Source: Streptomyces cirratus (GTDB lineage: Bacteria > Actinomycetota > Actinomycetes > Streptomycetales > Streptomycetaceae). From it: a stretch of 64,000 bases of DNA. This document shows, piece by piece, positions 1 through 8,908 of the stretch. The notes under the pieces were generated by a model. It did not search any database. It was not told where the DNA came from and saw only the letters and a program-made list of their open reading frames with translations. Position 1 is the stretch's first letter, and each line of letters begins with the position of its first letter. The stretch spans positions 1 through 64,000 of the forward strand of contig NZ_BMVP01000019.1 in NCBI RefSeq assembly GCF_014650775.1, read 5' to 3'. The position numbers and the translations under genes are program-made.

Positions 1-56
1 GAAAGCATTACCAACCAGCACAACAAGCAACCCGGCGAACCTTCCCGGTCACAGCA

Positions 57-1472
57 CTAGGGGGTGTCCGGCGCCCGTCGGCGCAGCCGGCAGCGGGCCG
101 GGCCGTCCGCGCGCAGGGTGATGCCGACGCCGACTGGCACCTCGTGGTCAACGGCCTCGAACTCGTACTCCCGCAGCATCACCGCGAGCGCGATCACCGA
201 CTCCAGCATGGAGAAGTGCTGCCCGATGCAGGCGCGCGGTCCGCCGCCGAAGGGGAACCAGGCGTAGCGCGGGCGGGCGGCCTCCGCCTCGGGGGTGAAC
301 CGGTCCGGGTCGAAACGCTCGGCGTCGGGCCAGTAGGCCGGGTGGCGGTGCGTGACCCAGGGCGCGAGGATCACGTTGGCGCCGGCCGGGACGCTCAGTC
401 CGCCGATCTGGCTCGCGGCCACGGCGCGGCGGCCGATCACCGGGGCCGCGGGGTAGAGCCGCATCGCCTCCTTGAGCACCTGGGTGAGGTACGGCAGCCG
501 GTCGAGGTCGGCGGCCTCCGGCTCCCGGTCGCCCAGCACGCGGGAGATCTCCTCGTGGGCCCGCTGCTGCTGCTCGGGGTGACGGGCCAGCAGGTGCAGG
601 GTGAAGGCCAGGGAGGTGGCGGTCGTCTCGTGACCGGCGAGCAGGAAGACCAGCACCTGGTCGCGCAGCTCGGCGGCGTCGAAGGCGGCGTCGTCGGCGC
701 TCTGCGCGGCGGCGAGCAGCGTCAGCAGATCCTCGCCGGTCCGGCCGTCGGCACCGTCCTCGCCGTCCCGGCCGTCCCGCCGCTCGGCGATGATCCGGTC
801 GCAGACCGCGTACAGCTCCTCCATCGCGGCCGCCGCCCGCCGGTTGCCCGGCGTGGGCCAGCTGCGCGGGATGTTGGCGGGGGAGTAGCCGCGCCGCAGC
901 ACGTACTCGGTGATGACGGGGAAGGACCGGTCGATGACGTCGACGGTGGCGTCCACATCGGTGCCGAACAGGATCCTGGCCACCGCGCGCAGGGCGAGGC
1001 GCATCATCTCGGCGGAGACGTCGACGACCCCGTCCGCGGCCTTCCCCCAGGCGTCGAGCGTCGCCCGGGTCTCGGAGACGACGGCGCTCGCGTAACCGTC
1101 CACCCGGCGGCGGGTGAACAGTGGCTGGACCAGTCGGCGCTGGCGCAGGTACTCCTCGTCCTGGCTGGTCAGCAGGCCGTTGCCGAGGGACTCCCGGACC
1201 TCCTGGTAGAAGGGGTTGTCCTTGCGGAAGTTGGCCGATTCCGATGCCAGCACCTGCTGCGCGCCCTCCGCGGAGAAGACGCAGTACAGCTCGGTACGCA
1301 GCCCGGGCGGCCCGGCGCTGACGCGCACGACGTCCCCGTGGCGCTGCTGGGCGCGCAGGTAGGTGCCGAGCGAATCCGAGGTCAGGTCGAACAACGACCC
1401 CAGCAACGGCGCCCCGGCCAGCACCGGGACCTCCGTACCCGCCCGTGTCCCCGTCGTACTGTCCACTGCCAT
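57..1472 (-). CDS. Cytochrome P450 monooxygenase
   Basis: Haem-thiolate monooxygenase of about 471 residues, a usual size for soluble bacterial P450s. Visible family marks: the I-helix oxygen-binding motif AGHETTA, the K-helix ExxR (EAMR), and the haem loop FGGGPRACIG with the axial cysteine near the C-terminus. The start MAVDSTTG at 1472 is preferred because a G-rich ribosome site lies just upstream; an in-frame start at 1541 would add a Gly-rich stretch that looks like non-coding sequence. It resembles the class that includes fatty-acid and terpene hydroxylases, but substrate cannot be read from sequence. No ferredoxin or reductase gene is adjacent. It lies downstream of the ABC transporter gene on the same strand, 167 bp away, so the two may be co-transcribed. 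Family certain, substrate unknown. Confidence 0.93.
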   Translation of the reverse strand: MAVDSTTGTRAGTEVPVLAGAPLLGSLFDLTSDSLGTYLRAQQRHGDVVRVSAGPPGLRTELYCVFSAEGAQQVLASESANFRKDNPFYQEVRESLGNGLLTSQDEEYLRQRRLVQPLFTRRRVDGYASAVVSETRATLDAWGKAADGVVDVSAEMMRLALRAVARILFGTDVDATVDVIDRSFPVITEYVLRRGYSPANIPRSWPTPGNRRAAAAMEELYAVCDRIIAERRDGRDGEDGADGRTGEDLLTLLAAAQSADDAAFDAAELRDQVLVFLLAGHETTATSLAFTLHLLARHPEQQQRAHEEISRVLGDREPEAADLDRLPYLTQVLKEAMRLYPAAPVIGRRAVAASQIGGLSVPAGANVILAPWVTHRHPAYWPDAERFDPDRFTPEAEAARPRYAWFPFGGGPRACIGQHFSMLESVIALAVMLREYEFEAVDHEVPVGVGITLRADGPARCRLRRRAPDTP

Positions 1473-1639
1473 GTCCGCCCCCCAGACCTCGTCCCGAACC
1501 CCCGAGTCTGCCCCTCCCCCCGCCCACCCGCCTCCCCCCACTGGCCGAATCCCGCCCCGTCCGGCGCCCGAAGACCATCAGTGCGGGCCGTCGGCCCTCC
1601 GGGCAGGCGCCGGTGCCCGAACTGCGAGCGGCGTCGCGC

Positions 1640-3547
1640 TCATGCGGTCTTCTCCTTCGCGGCGCGCTGGGCCGGGACGGTGCGGTCGTTTTGCAGCTCG
1701 AGGAGTTCGCGGAAGAGCCCGGTGGTCTTGGACAGCTCGTCGAAGGTGCCTTCCTGGACGACCCGGCCGTGGTCGAGAACGACGATGCGGTCCGCGACGG
1801 CGACATTGGCGAGGCGGTGAGTGACCAGGACCACGGCGCGGTCACGGGCGGCGTGACGCAAGTTGGTGAAGATGCGGTGCTCGGCGCGGGGGTCCAGGGC
1901 GGAGGTGGGTTCGTCGAGGACGAGGAGGGCGGCGGGGCGGTAGAAGGCGCGGGCCAGGGCGACGCGCTGCCACTGGCCGCCGGAGAGTTCGGCGCCGTTG
2001 AGCCACTCGCGGGCGAGGAGGGTGGACAGACCGGCGCGGAGTTCTCGTACGACTTCGTCGGCACCGGCCGCGGCGGCGGCTTCCCAGACGTCGTTCTCGT
2101 CGTCACTGCGGGGCTGCCCGAGGGTGATGTTGTCGCGGGCGGTCATCGGCCAGCAGGAGAAGTCCTGGGGTACGAGTGCGACGTGCTTCCAGGCCGCCTG
2201 GGGGTCGAGCGCGGTCGTGGGGTGGCCGTCCCAGGTGACGGTGCCGGTGGTGGGGAGGTGGAGGCGGGTCAGGAGCTTGGAGAGGGTGCTCTTGCCGGAT
2301 CCGTTCTCGCCGACCAGGGCGACGATCTCGCCGGTGCGGACGGTGAAGTCGATGCCGTCGAGGGCGTTCTTGTCGGCGCCTTCGTAGCGGTACACGAGGT
2401 TGTGGGTGCGGATGTCCTTCGGGGGGCCGGGGATGACGTCGCCGGCGGCGAGGCGGTAGTCGCCGGTCTCCTCCAGGAACCTCGACCAGTCGTCCATGTA
2501 CATGCCGGTGCGGAAGATCATGGCTGCGTTGCGGACGACGCCCTGGACGGAGCCGGTGACGGTGCGCAGCGCGAGGACGGCGGTTCCCGCCGCGGCGACG
2601 GTGAGGTGGCCGCTGGCGAGGAGGGCGACGAGGACGCCCCAGACGACCGCGGAGGCGAGGCCGCCGCCGAGGGCGCCGAGGAAGGCCATGCGGGCGCCTT
2701 CGGTGACGGCCTCGCGGTGGACGGCGGTGACCCGGTTGGTGAGTTTGCGGTACTTGCCGAGGAGGAACGGCGCCATCGTGCCGGCGCGGATCTGGTCGGC
2801 CGAGTGCCGGTCGGCGAGGTGCCAGCGCAGGACGCCGATCATGCGGCTGTGGCCGGTCATCTTGACGGCGGCGACGTAGGTGACGCGGGCGCTGTGCACC
2901 TGGGCGACGCCCTGGGGGAGGCTGGCGAGGACGAGGAACGGCAGGAGCAGGGGGTGGAGGGTTCCGAGGACGACCGCGCCGGCGAGGAGGGAGACGAGCG
3001 CGGCGAGGAGGTCCTGGCCCTCTTCGATGATGTCCTTGGAGACGACCGCGCCGCGTTCGGCGTTGTCCCAGCGGTCCTTGAAGCCGGGACTGTCGTAGGC
3101 GGCGAGTTCGCTGCCGGTGGCCGCGCCGAGAAGCATCAGCTCGTACTCCTGCTGGAGCAGGGGTGTGATGCGGGAGGTCAGCCACGTGATGGCGATGTAG
3201 AGGGTGGCCCGTACGCCGGCCGCTGCGGCGAGCACGGCGACGGAAGGCCACGCCTCCCACAGCCTGTCGGTGATGTTCCCGGAGGAGATGAGCGCGGTGA
3301 TCGTGGAGGTGGTCGCGAAGAGGCCCATGGCCGCCGCGATGCCGGAAACGACCTGACAGACCAGGAGCCCGGCCACCGAGGCCCGGTCGACGCGCCAGGC
3401 GATCGACAGCGACCGCTTCATCAGGTGCGGCAGGCGCCGGGCCATGTGACGTAGCGTGATGTACTTCGCCGCCTCCCAGCGGGAGTCGCCGTCCCACGCG
3501 AAGTCGATCTCTTCGTCCGCCTGTTTTCCGCTGTCCTTACTGGTCAT
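1640..3547 (-). CDS. ABC transporter, fused membrane and ATP-binding domains (exporter type)
   Basis: 635-residue half-transporter with an N-terminal membrane domain (about residues 55-340, several hydrophobic segments) followed by an ATPase domain. Walker A GENGSGKST is near residue 412, the Q-loop PQDF follows, the signature LSGGQWQR is near 520 and Walker B LLVLDEPTSALD near 540, so the nucleotide-binding site is complete. This architecture homodimerises or pairs with another half-transporter to export peptides, lipids or drugs. No partner half-transporter is adjacent. The ribosome site GGAGG sits a few bases upstream of the ATG. Proteins of this shape often sit in natural-product clusters, and the P450 just downstream fits that, but I see no precursor peptide or synthase in the window. 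Confidence 0.9.
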   Translation of the reverse strand: MTSKDSGKQADEEIDFAWDGDSRWEAAKYITLRHMARRLPHLMKRSLSIAWRVDRASVAGLLVCQVVSGIAAAMGLFATTSTITALISSGNITDRLWEAWPSVAVLAAAAGVRATLYIAITWLTSRITPLLQQEYELMLLGAATGSELAAYDSPGFKDRWDNAERGAVVSKDIIEEGQDLLAALVSLLAGAVVLGTLHPLLLPFLVLASLPQGVAQVHSARVTYVAAVKMTGHSRMIGVLRWHLADRHSADQIRAGTMAPFLLGKYRKLTNRVTAVHREAVTEGARMAFLGALGGGLASAVVWGVLVALLASGHLTVAAAGTAVLALRTVTGSVQGVVRNAAMIFRTGMYMDDWSRFLEETGDYRLAAGDVIPGPPKDIRTHNLVYRYEGADKNALDGIDFTVRTGEIVALVGENGSGKSTLSKLLTRLHLPTTGTVTWDGHPTTALDPQAAWKHVALVPQDFSCWPMTARDNITLGQPRSDDENDVWEAAAAAGADEVVRELRAGLSTLLAREWLNGAELSGGQWQRVALARAFYRPAALLVLDEPTSALDPRAEHRIFTNLRHAARDRAVVLVTHRLANVAVADRIVVLDHGRVVQEGTFDELSKTTGLFRELLELQNDRTVPAQRAAKEKTA

Positions 3548-3613
3548 CGGATGCGCCTCCGTGAGTGGTGAGGAGCGTCAAGACTCGGTCCGGAACGGGC
3601 GGTTCGGAAGACC

Positions 3614-3650
3614 TGCGCCCGGCGATCACTCGAAGGTGTCACCGGGCGCA
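3614..3650 (-). terminator. Hairpin terminator between the 3674-5116 gene and the ABC transporter
   Basis: Inverted repeat with arms TGCGCCCGG (3614-3622) and CCGGGCGCA (3642-3650), with partial pairing further inside. It lies just after the stop of the minus-strand gene above it. There is no T-run, as is usual in Streptomyces. Confidence 0.55.
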
Positions 3651-3673
3651 GTCATGCGTGGCAGGGGCCCCGA

Positions 3674-5116
3674 CTAGGGGTTCTTCGGGGCCGACAGCGA
3701 GGCGTAGGGGACCGACGTGAGACCGGAGACGTACTGGTCGATCCCGTAGCGGTCCGACCCCTCGGCGTTCGCCGAGAGGCGGCCCTTGGAGTTGAACGGG
3801 GAGATCAGGAACGTGATGCCGCTCGTCGTCTTGTCGAACCAGCGGGCCGAACTCATGTAGCGGGGTCTGCGCGTCACGTTGATGATGTTGTTGTTGTGGC
3901 GAATCCGCGCATGGTGTAAGACGTATTCGTAGCAGGGGGCGGCCGAGCAGTCGAAGAACCTCTCCGACTTCTGACGCCACGAGTAGATCGGGTTGACGAA
4001 CTCGGGGCCGATCTTTCCGCGGTCCCCTCTCATGAAGATGACGCTCATGGCCGCCGAGACGAGGTCGTACCGCGCGTCCGTGGGGATCTGGACCACTCGC
4101 TCCGTGGTGAAGTCCGTTCCTGCGGCCATCCAGGCGCCTTCCGGGATGACCGGTCCGGTGTCGATGACCCGCGCAGCCGTGGGCTGGACGTGGAGTTCCG
4201 TGTCCAGCCCGCTCTCCGTGTCCGCCCGCCACTTGTCCCGGTCGAGCTCGCTCTTCTTCGCGTCGAAGACGGATTCCCGCCCCCACACCCAATAGATGCT
4301 GTTGGCGACATAACCCGGAACGGCCCCCTCGTTCTTCACGTGGAGCTTCACCGGAAGATAGGTCAGGGGGAGTTCCGGATCCGGTCTCGGCGTCCCGAAG
4401 GTCGCCTCGGTCTTGACGTGGACGAGCGCGGCATGGGGCTGGTAGACGGCCGAGTAGGCGAAGTTGGCCGAGGCCAGCAGGGCGGTGGCGGTCACGCCCG
4501 CCGTGAAGCTCTTCGGATAGGGGATGCCCTTCCAGGCCCGTGCCCGCCAGATCGTCCACGCCGCCCACAGCGACCAGAGGGAGAGGGCGAGGAACACCGG
4601 CAGGTACGGCGTCCACTCCCTCTCCTGGAACCACACGGCCAGCAGCAGGCCCTGCGTCGCCACCGCGATGAGTACGCCCGCCACCACCGTCGCGCCCGAG
4701 TACCGCAGCGTCCGCTTCCCCCAGAAGTCGAACACCGCGACCGCCGCGACGGCCTGCACGGCTCCCGAGAGCACGAGCAGCACTCCGGTCAGACGTCCCG
4801 AGAAGGTCAGCGCCCCCAGCGCGTCCACGATGCCGATGTCGGCGAGCAGGAGCGCGCAGACGAGCAGCCCGGCGGCCAGCAGCGCGATCGTGGCGCGGCG
4901 GCGGCCCGCGCGGCCGGGCCAGGAGGTGCTGTCCGCCCCGCGCCAGGACACGGCGGCCCGGTCGTCCAGGTCCATGTCGCCCGGCAGCCCCGCGCGGCGC
5001 AGCTGCCTGCGCAGATCACGCTGCGACCAGGCGCTGCCCGCCGGTGCGCCGTCGATGGTGACCTGACGCAGACCGCGCTCGTCGGGCGCCTGCACCACCA
5101 CCCTGCGCCTGGTCAT
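3674..5116 (-). CDS. Membrane protein of unknown function
   Basis: 480 residues, no family recognised. The N-terminal ~75 residues are soluble and basic (cytoplasmic), followed by about four to five hydrophobic segments between residues ~75 and ~215, where the dense Trp run WSLWAAWTIW sits. The C-terminal ~250 residues look like an extracytoplasmic beta-rich domain with one close cysteine pair (FFDCSAAPCYEY) that could form a disulfide. Its codon use is less biased in the last third than in neighbours. It sits between murA and the ABC transporter on the same strand. A role at the cell surface is all the topology suggests; no enzyme motif was found. Confidence 0.72.
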   Translation of the reverse strand: MTRRRVVVQAPDERGLRQVTIDGAPAGSAWSQRDLRRQLRRAGLPGDMDLDDRAAVSWRGADSTSWPGRAGRRRATIALLAAGLLVCALLLADIGIVDALGALTFSGRLTGVLLVLSGAVQAVAAVAVFDFWGKRTLRYSGATVVAGVLIAVATQGLLLAVWFQEREWTPYLPVFLALSLWSLWAAWTIWRARAWKGIPYPKSFTAGVTATALLASANFAYSAVYQPHAALVHVKTEATFGTPRPDPELPLTYLPVKLHVKNEGAVPGYVANSIYWVWGRESVFDAKKSELDRDKWRADTESGLDTELHVQPTAARVIDTGPVIPEGAWMAAGTDFTTERVVQIPTDARYDLVSAAMSVIFMRGDRGKIGPEFVNPIYSWRQKSERFFDCSAAPCYEYVLHHARIRHNNNIINVTRRPRYMSSARWFDKTTSGITFLISPFNSKGRLSANAEGSDRYGIDQYVSGLTSVPYASLSAPKNP

Positions 5117-5185
5117 GCCCCCAGGCTCACTTGTCCGCCGCAGGAGCGCACCCGGGGTTGCTCCGATCGCCCCTGCGGTCTGCCC

Positions 5186-6715
5186 TTAGATGTCGCGGAA
5201 GATCTCGATCTGTGCGCCGACCGAGTTGAGGCGTTCCGCCAGTTCCTCGTAGCCGCGGTTGATGACGTAGACGTTGCGCAGGACCGAGGTACCCTCGGCG
5301 GCCATCATGGCCAGGAGGACGACCACCGCCGGGCGGAGGGCGGGCGGGCACATCATTTCCGCCGCGCGCCAGCGGGTGGGGCCCTCGACCAGGACGCGGT
5401 GGGGGTCCAGGAGCTGGAGGCGGCCGCCGAGGCGGTTGAGGTCGGTCAGGTAGATGGCCCGGTTGTCGTACACCCAGTCGTGGATCAGGGTCTGGCCCTG
5501 GGCGGTGGCGGCGATGGCCGCGAAGAACGGGACGTTGTCGATGTTCAGCCCGGGGAACGGCATCGGGTGGATCTTGTCGATCGGGGCTTCGAGCTTCGAC
5601 GGGCGGACCGTCAGGTCGACCAGGCGGGTGCGGCCGTTGTCGGCGGTGTACTCCGGGGAGCGGTCGTGGTCGAGGCCCATCTCCTCCAGGACCGCCAGCT
5701 CGATCTCCATGAACTCGATCGGCACCCGGCGGATGGTCAGCTCGGACTCGGTGACCACGGCCGCGGCCAGCAGGCTCATCGCCTCGACCGGGTCCTCGGA
5801 GGGGGAGTAGTCCACGTCGACGTCGATGTTCGGGACGCCGTGGACGGTGAGGGTGGTGGTGCCGATGCCCTCGACCTTGACGCCCAGGGTCTCCAGGAAG
5901 AAGCAGAGGTCCTGGACCATGTAGTTGGAGGAGGCGTTGCGGATGACGGAGACACCGTCGTGCCGGGCGGCGGCCAGCAGTGCGTTCTCGGTGACCGTGT
6001 CCCCGCGCTCGGTCAGGACGATCGGGCGGTCGGGGCAGACGCCGGCGGCGACCTGGGCGTGGTAGATGCCCTCGGTCGCGGTGATCTCCAGACCGAAGCG
6101 GCGCAGGGCGATCATGTGCGGCTCGATGGTGCGGGTGCCGAGGTCGCAGCCGCCGGCGTAGGGCAGCCGGAACTGGTCCATCCGGTGCAGCAGCGGACCC
6201 AGGAACATGATGATGCTGCGCGTCCGGCGCGCCGCGTCCGCGTCCATGGCGTCCATGTCCAGACGGGCCGGCGGGACGATCTCCAGGTCCACGCCGTCGT
6301 TGATCCAGCGGGTGCGGACACCGATGGAGTTCAGGACTTCCAGGAGGCGGTAGACCTCCTCGATGCGGGCGACGCGCCGCAGCACCGTTCGGCCCTTGTT
6401 GAGCAGCGAGGCGCAGAGCAGCGCGACGCACGCGTTCTTGCTCGTCTTGACGTCGATGGCACCGGAGAGGCGGCGGCCGCCGACGACCCGCAGGTGCATG
6501 GGTCCGGCGTAGCCCAGAGAGACGATTTCGCTGTCGAGGGCCTCGCCGATTCGGGCGATCATCTCAAGGCTGATGTTCTGGTTGCCGCGTTCGATCCGGT
6601 TGACGGCGCTCTGGCTGGTGCCGAGCGCGTCGGCGAGCTGACTCTGTGTCCAGCCCCGGTGCTGACGGGCGTCACGGATGAGCTTGCCGATGCGTACGAG
6701 GTAGTCGTCTGCCAT
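5186..6715 (-). CDS. murA: UDP-N-acetylglucosamine 1-carboxyvinyltransferase with N-terminal XRE DNA-binding domain
   Basis: 509 residues. MurA transfers enolpyruvate from PEP to UDP-GlcNAc, the first committed step of peptidoglycan synthesis. The enzyme part begins near residue 75 and keeps the substrate loop TSKNACVAL, the catalytic-loop cysteine in AGGCDLGTRTIEPH (near residue 187, the residue alkylated by fosfomycin in E. coli MurA), the Asp of PGLNIDN and the Arg of PALRPAV. Unlike standard MurA (about 420 residues), residues ~1-65 form an XRE-type helix-turn-helix (GWTQSQLADALGTSQSAVNRIE). It is probably the second MurA paralogue of streptomycetes (murA2). A palindrome at 6727-6742 lies just upstream. 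No Shine-Dalgarno is visible; TACGGT ends 6 bases before the ATG, so the transcript may be leaderless. Confidence 0.9.
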   Translation of the reverse strand: MADDYLVRIGKLIRDARQHRGWTQSQLADALGTSQSAVNRIERGNQNISLEMIARIGEALDSEIVSLGYAGPMHLRVVGGRRLSGAIDVKTSKNACVALLCASLLNKGRTVLRRVARIEEVYRLLEVLNSIGVRTRWINDGVDLEIVPPARLDMDAMDADAARRTRSIIMFLGPLLHRMDQFRLPYAGGCDLGTRTIEPHMIALRRFGLEITATEGIYHAQVAAGVCPDRPIVLTERGDTVTENALLAAARHDGVSVIRNASSNYMVQDLCFFLETLGVKVEGIGTTTLTVHGVPNIDVDVDYSPSEDPVEAMSLLAAAVVTESELTIRRVPIEFMEIELAVLEEMGLDHDRSPEYTADNGRTRLVDLTVRPSKLEAPIDKIHPMPFPGLNIDNVPFFAAIAATAQGQTLIHDWVYDNRAIYLTDLNRLGGRLQLLDPHRVLVEGPTRWRAAEMMCPPALRPAVVVLLAMMAAEGTSVLRNVYVINRGYEELAERLNSVGAQIEIFRDI

Positions 6716-6726
6716 GGGTGCACCGT

Positions 6727-6742
6727 ATCTCAGATATGAGAT
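6727..6742. promoter_or_regulatory. Palindrome upstream of the XRE-MurA gene, candidate autoregulatory operator
   Basis: ATCTCAGATATGAGAT: perfect 6-bp arms ATCTCA/TGAGAT around GATA, 12 to 27 bases before the start codon. Operators of XRE regulators are commonly short palindromes of this kind over the promoter. The site would overlap the probable core promoter, fitting repression by the protein's own HTH domain. Autoregulation is inference. Confidence 0.5.
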
Positions 6743-6846
6743 GGGGGCCGAACGGGGTGTGGCGGACGGGTGTTGCCCACCGTGGCGCGGGAGGCCGGTC
6801 GGCTGACCCCGGGTCAGCCGACCGGCGCCGCGTGCCCGGTGCGCGC

Positions 6847-8739
6847 TCAGTGCCCGCAGGCGTGGTGCCGGCCGCCGTGGACCGCCGCGTACGAGGCCGG
6901 CCGCGGGGCCGACCGCGCCCGTTCGGCGCGGGCCGAAGCCGCCCGGCCCGACGTGGACTCCGCGTCGTGCACGACGCGCCCGCCGACCAGGGTCATGCGT
7001 ACGCCCGTGTCGCTTATGTCGGACACCGGGCAGCGGGTCACGTCCCGGTCGAGCAGCACCAGGTCGGCCGCCTTGCCCGCCTCCACCGTGCCGGTCAGCT
7101 GCTCCTGGCGCAACTGCCAGGCGGTGCCCGCGGTGTGCATCCGCAAGGCCGAGTCCCGGCTCAGGCCCTCCAGCTCCCGGTACAGCCCGCCCTCGCCGAA
7201 GGCGCCCTGCCGGTCGATCGCCGTCCGCAGCTGGTTCCACACCTGTAGGACGTCCACCGGCCAGTCGGAGCCGCCCGTCAGCCGTGCGCCCGCCTTCTCG
7301 ATGCTCCGTGCCGGGTACATCCAACGGTGGCGGCGGGGCCCGATGTAGGGCAGCAGCGCCTCCATCGTCCACGTGTCGCGTGAGGCCCACTGGAGCTGCA
7401 TGCAGACGGCGACGCCGAGCCGCGCGAAACGGGGCAGATCGGCCGGATCCACTATCTGGAGGTGGGCGATCGCATTGCGCGCGTCCCGATGCCCCGTCAC
7501 CCGTCTGGCGTACTCGTATCCGTCCAAAGCGGTACGGACCGCCCGGTCGCCCAGGCCGTGGGCGTGCATCTGCCAGCCGGCCGCGTTGAAGGCCGCGGTC
7601 AGCCGGCCGTAGTCCGCCGCCGAGGTGTACAGCTCCCCGCGGTTCGAGGTCGGTTTGCCCGCTCCGTCCAGGTACGGCTCCAGCAGCGCCGCCGTTTGCG
7701 CCGGGTACTCGATGACCCCGTCCAGGAACACCTTCACCATCCCGAACCGGAGTCCCCGTACCCCCTCGAACTCCCGCCGCAGCCCCCGGGCGTACGCCAG
7801 CGAGGCCGCCGGGTCCTTCGCCTGCTCCGCCTCCAGCCGGATGGCGGGCACGATCCGCTGCGGCAGCCTCCCCGCCGCCGACAGCGCCCGGTACAGCTCC
7901 AGCTCGTGCCGGCCGACCAGGGCGTCCATCATGGTCGTGACCCCGGAGGCCGCCGCCAGCTCCAGCACCTTCGCGCAGGCCGCCACCAGTTCGGCCGTGG
8001 ACGGCTCCGGCAGGTGCCGCTTCACCAGGGCCTGGGCGTCGTCCTTGAGTACGCCCGTGGGCTTGCCGTCGGCCCCCTTGACCACCTTGCCGCCGACCGG
8101 GTCGGGGGTGGCCGCGGTGATCCCGGCGATGTCGAGGGCCCGCTGGTTGGCCCACAGGTTGTGCCCGTCCCCGCCGACCAGCACGACGGGGCGCCGCGTG
8201 CGCAGCGCGTCGAGCATCGTGTGGTGCGGACTGGTCCCCGTGGGCAGCAGCCCGACCGGGTTCCAGTCCTCGACGACCAGCCAGCCGTCGGGCTCCGAGG
8301 CCGGCCCGCCGGTGTCCGCGAGGAACCCGGTCAACAGGGCGGTGAGTTCCGCCACGGTGGTCTCCGCGCTCGCCAGCGAAGGGCGCAGCGACCGTTCCCC
8401 GGCGCCCAGCGGGTGGACGTGCCCGTCGTGGATGCCGCTCATCACGGTGTTGCCGCGGGCGTCGACCACCTCGGTGTCCCGGCCCACGTGCCTGCGTACG
8501 CAGGCGTTCGAACCGGTGGCCAGGATCTTGCCGTCCCGGCCAACCGCGACGGCCTCCACCGGCGCGCCGCCCGACCTGCCCGTGAACACGCGGGCGTTGT
8601 GGAGCACCAGGGCGGCGGAGCCCCGGCCCCCGGAAGGCCCGGAGGAGGCCGACGCGGCGCCCGCGCCCAGCAGCGTCGCGGCCGAAGCGGCTCCGGCGGA
8701 GGCGAGGAGTCCTCGTCGGGACAGGGGGGAAGGGGTCAT
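6847..8739 (-). CDS. Tat-exported amidohydrolase, YtcJ-like
   Basis: 630-residue metal-dependent hydrolase of the amidohydrolase superfamily. The N-terminus carries a twin-arginine signal (SRRGLLASAGAA, then an Ala-rich hydrophobic stretch). The metal-binding HxH is in GIHDGHVHPLGAG; later conserved His/Asp clusters are HAHGLGD, AHLQIVD and TGGSDWPVD. The C-terminal sandwich domain with AGKAADLVLLDRD closes the fold. YtcJ-like enzymes hydrolyse amides or formamides of unknown natural substrate. The start at 8739 is chosen because CTGGAG lies five bases upstream; an in-frame ATG at 8754 has no ribosome site. It diverges from a LacI regulator with a palindrome between them, so carbon- or nitrogen-source induction is likely. 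The extreme C-terminus is His-rich (GGRHHACGH), possibly metal-binding. Confidence 0.87.
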   Translation of the reverse strand: MTPSPLSRRGLLASAGAASAATLLGAGAASASSGPSGGRGSAALVLHNARVFTGRSGGAPVEAVAVGRDGKILATGSNACVRRHVGRDTEVVDARGNTVMSGIHDGHVHPLGAGERSLRPSLASAETTVAELTALLTGFLADTGGPASEPDGWLVVEDWNPVGLLPTGTSPHHTMLDALRTRRPVVLVGGDGHNLWANQRALDIAGITAATPDPVGGKVVKGADGKPTGVLKDDAQALVKRHLPEPSTAELVAACAKVLELAAASGVTTMMDALVGRHELELYRALSAAGRLPQRIVPAIRLEAEQAKDPAASLAYARGLRREFEGVRGLRFGMVKVFLDGVIEYPAQTAALLEPYLDGAGKPTSNRGELYTSAADYGRLTAAFNAAGWQMHAHGLGDRAVRTALDGYEYARRVTGHRDARNAIAHLQIVDPADLPRFARLGVAVCMQLQWASRDTWTMEALLPYIGPRRHRWMYPARSIEKAGARLTGGSDWPVDVLQVWNQLRTAIDRQGAFGEGGLYRELEGLSRDSALRMHTAGTAWQLRQEQLTGTVEAGKAADLVLLDRDVTRCPVSDISDTGVRMTLVGGRVVHDAESTSGRAASARAERARSAPRPASYAAVHGGRHHACGH

Positions 8740-8805
8740 GGCCACTCCAGACATCGGTAAGGCGGCTGCGGTGCGGTGCCGGCACGTGGCGTGGACACTG
8801 GGTGA

Positions 8806-8817
8806 TTAACCCGTTAA
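8806..8817. promoter_or_regulatory. Candidate LacI-family operator in the divergent promoter region
   Basis: TTAACCCGTTAA has perfect 5-bp arms with a CC centre and partial symmetry extending outward. It lies 67 bp before the amidohydrolase start and 91 bp before the LacI gene, the usual place for an operator controlling both. Confidence 0.45.
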
Positions 8818-8908
8818 CCAGAACCCGCCCCGGGCAACGGATTCCGCACCCCGCCGCACTCGCCCGCCCGCACTCCCCGCCCCCGCACCCCGCCCGTACC
8901 ATGACCCC

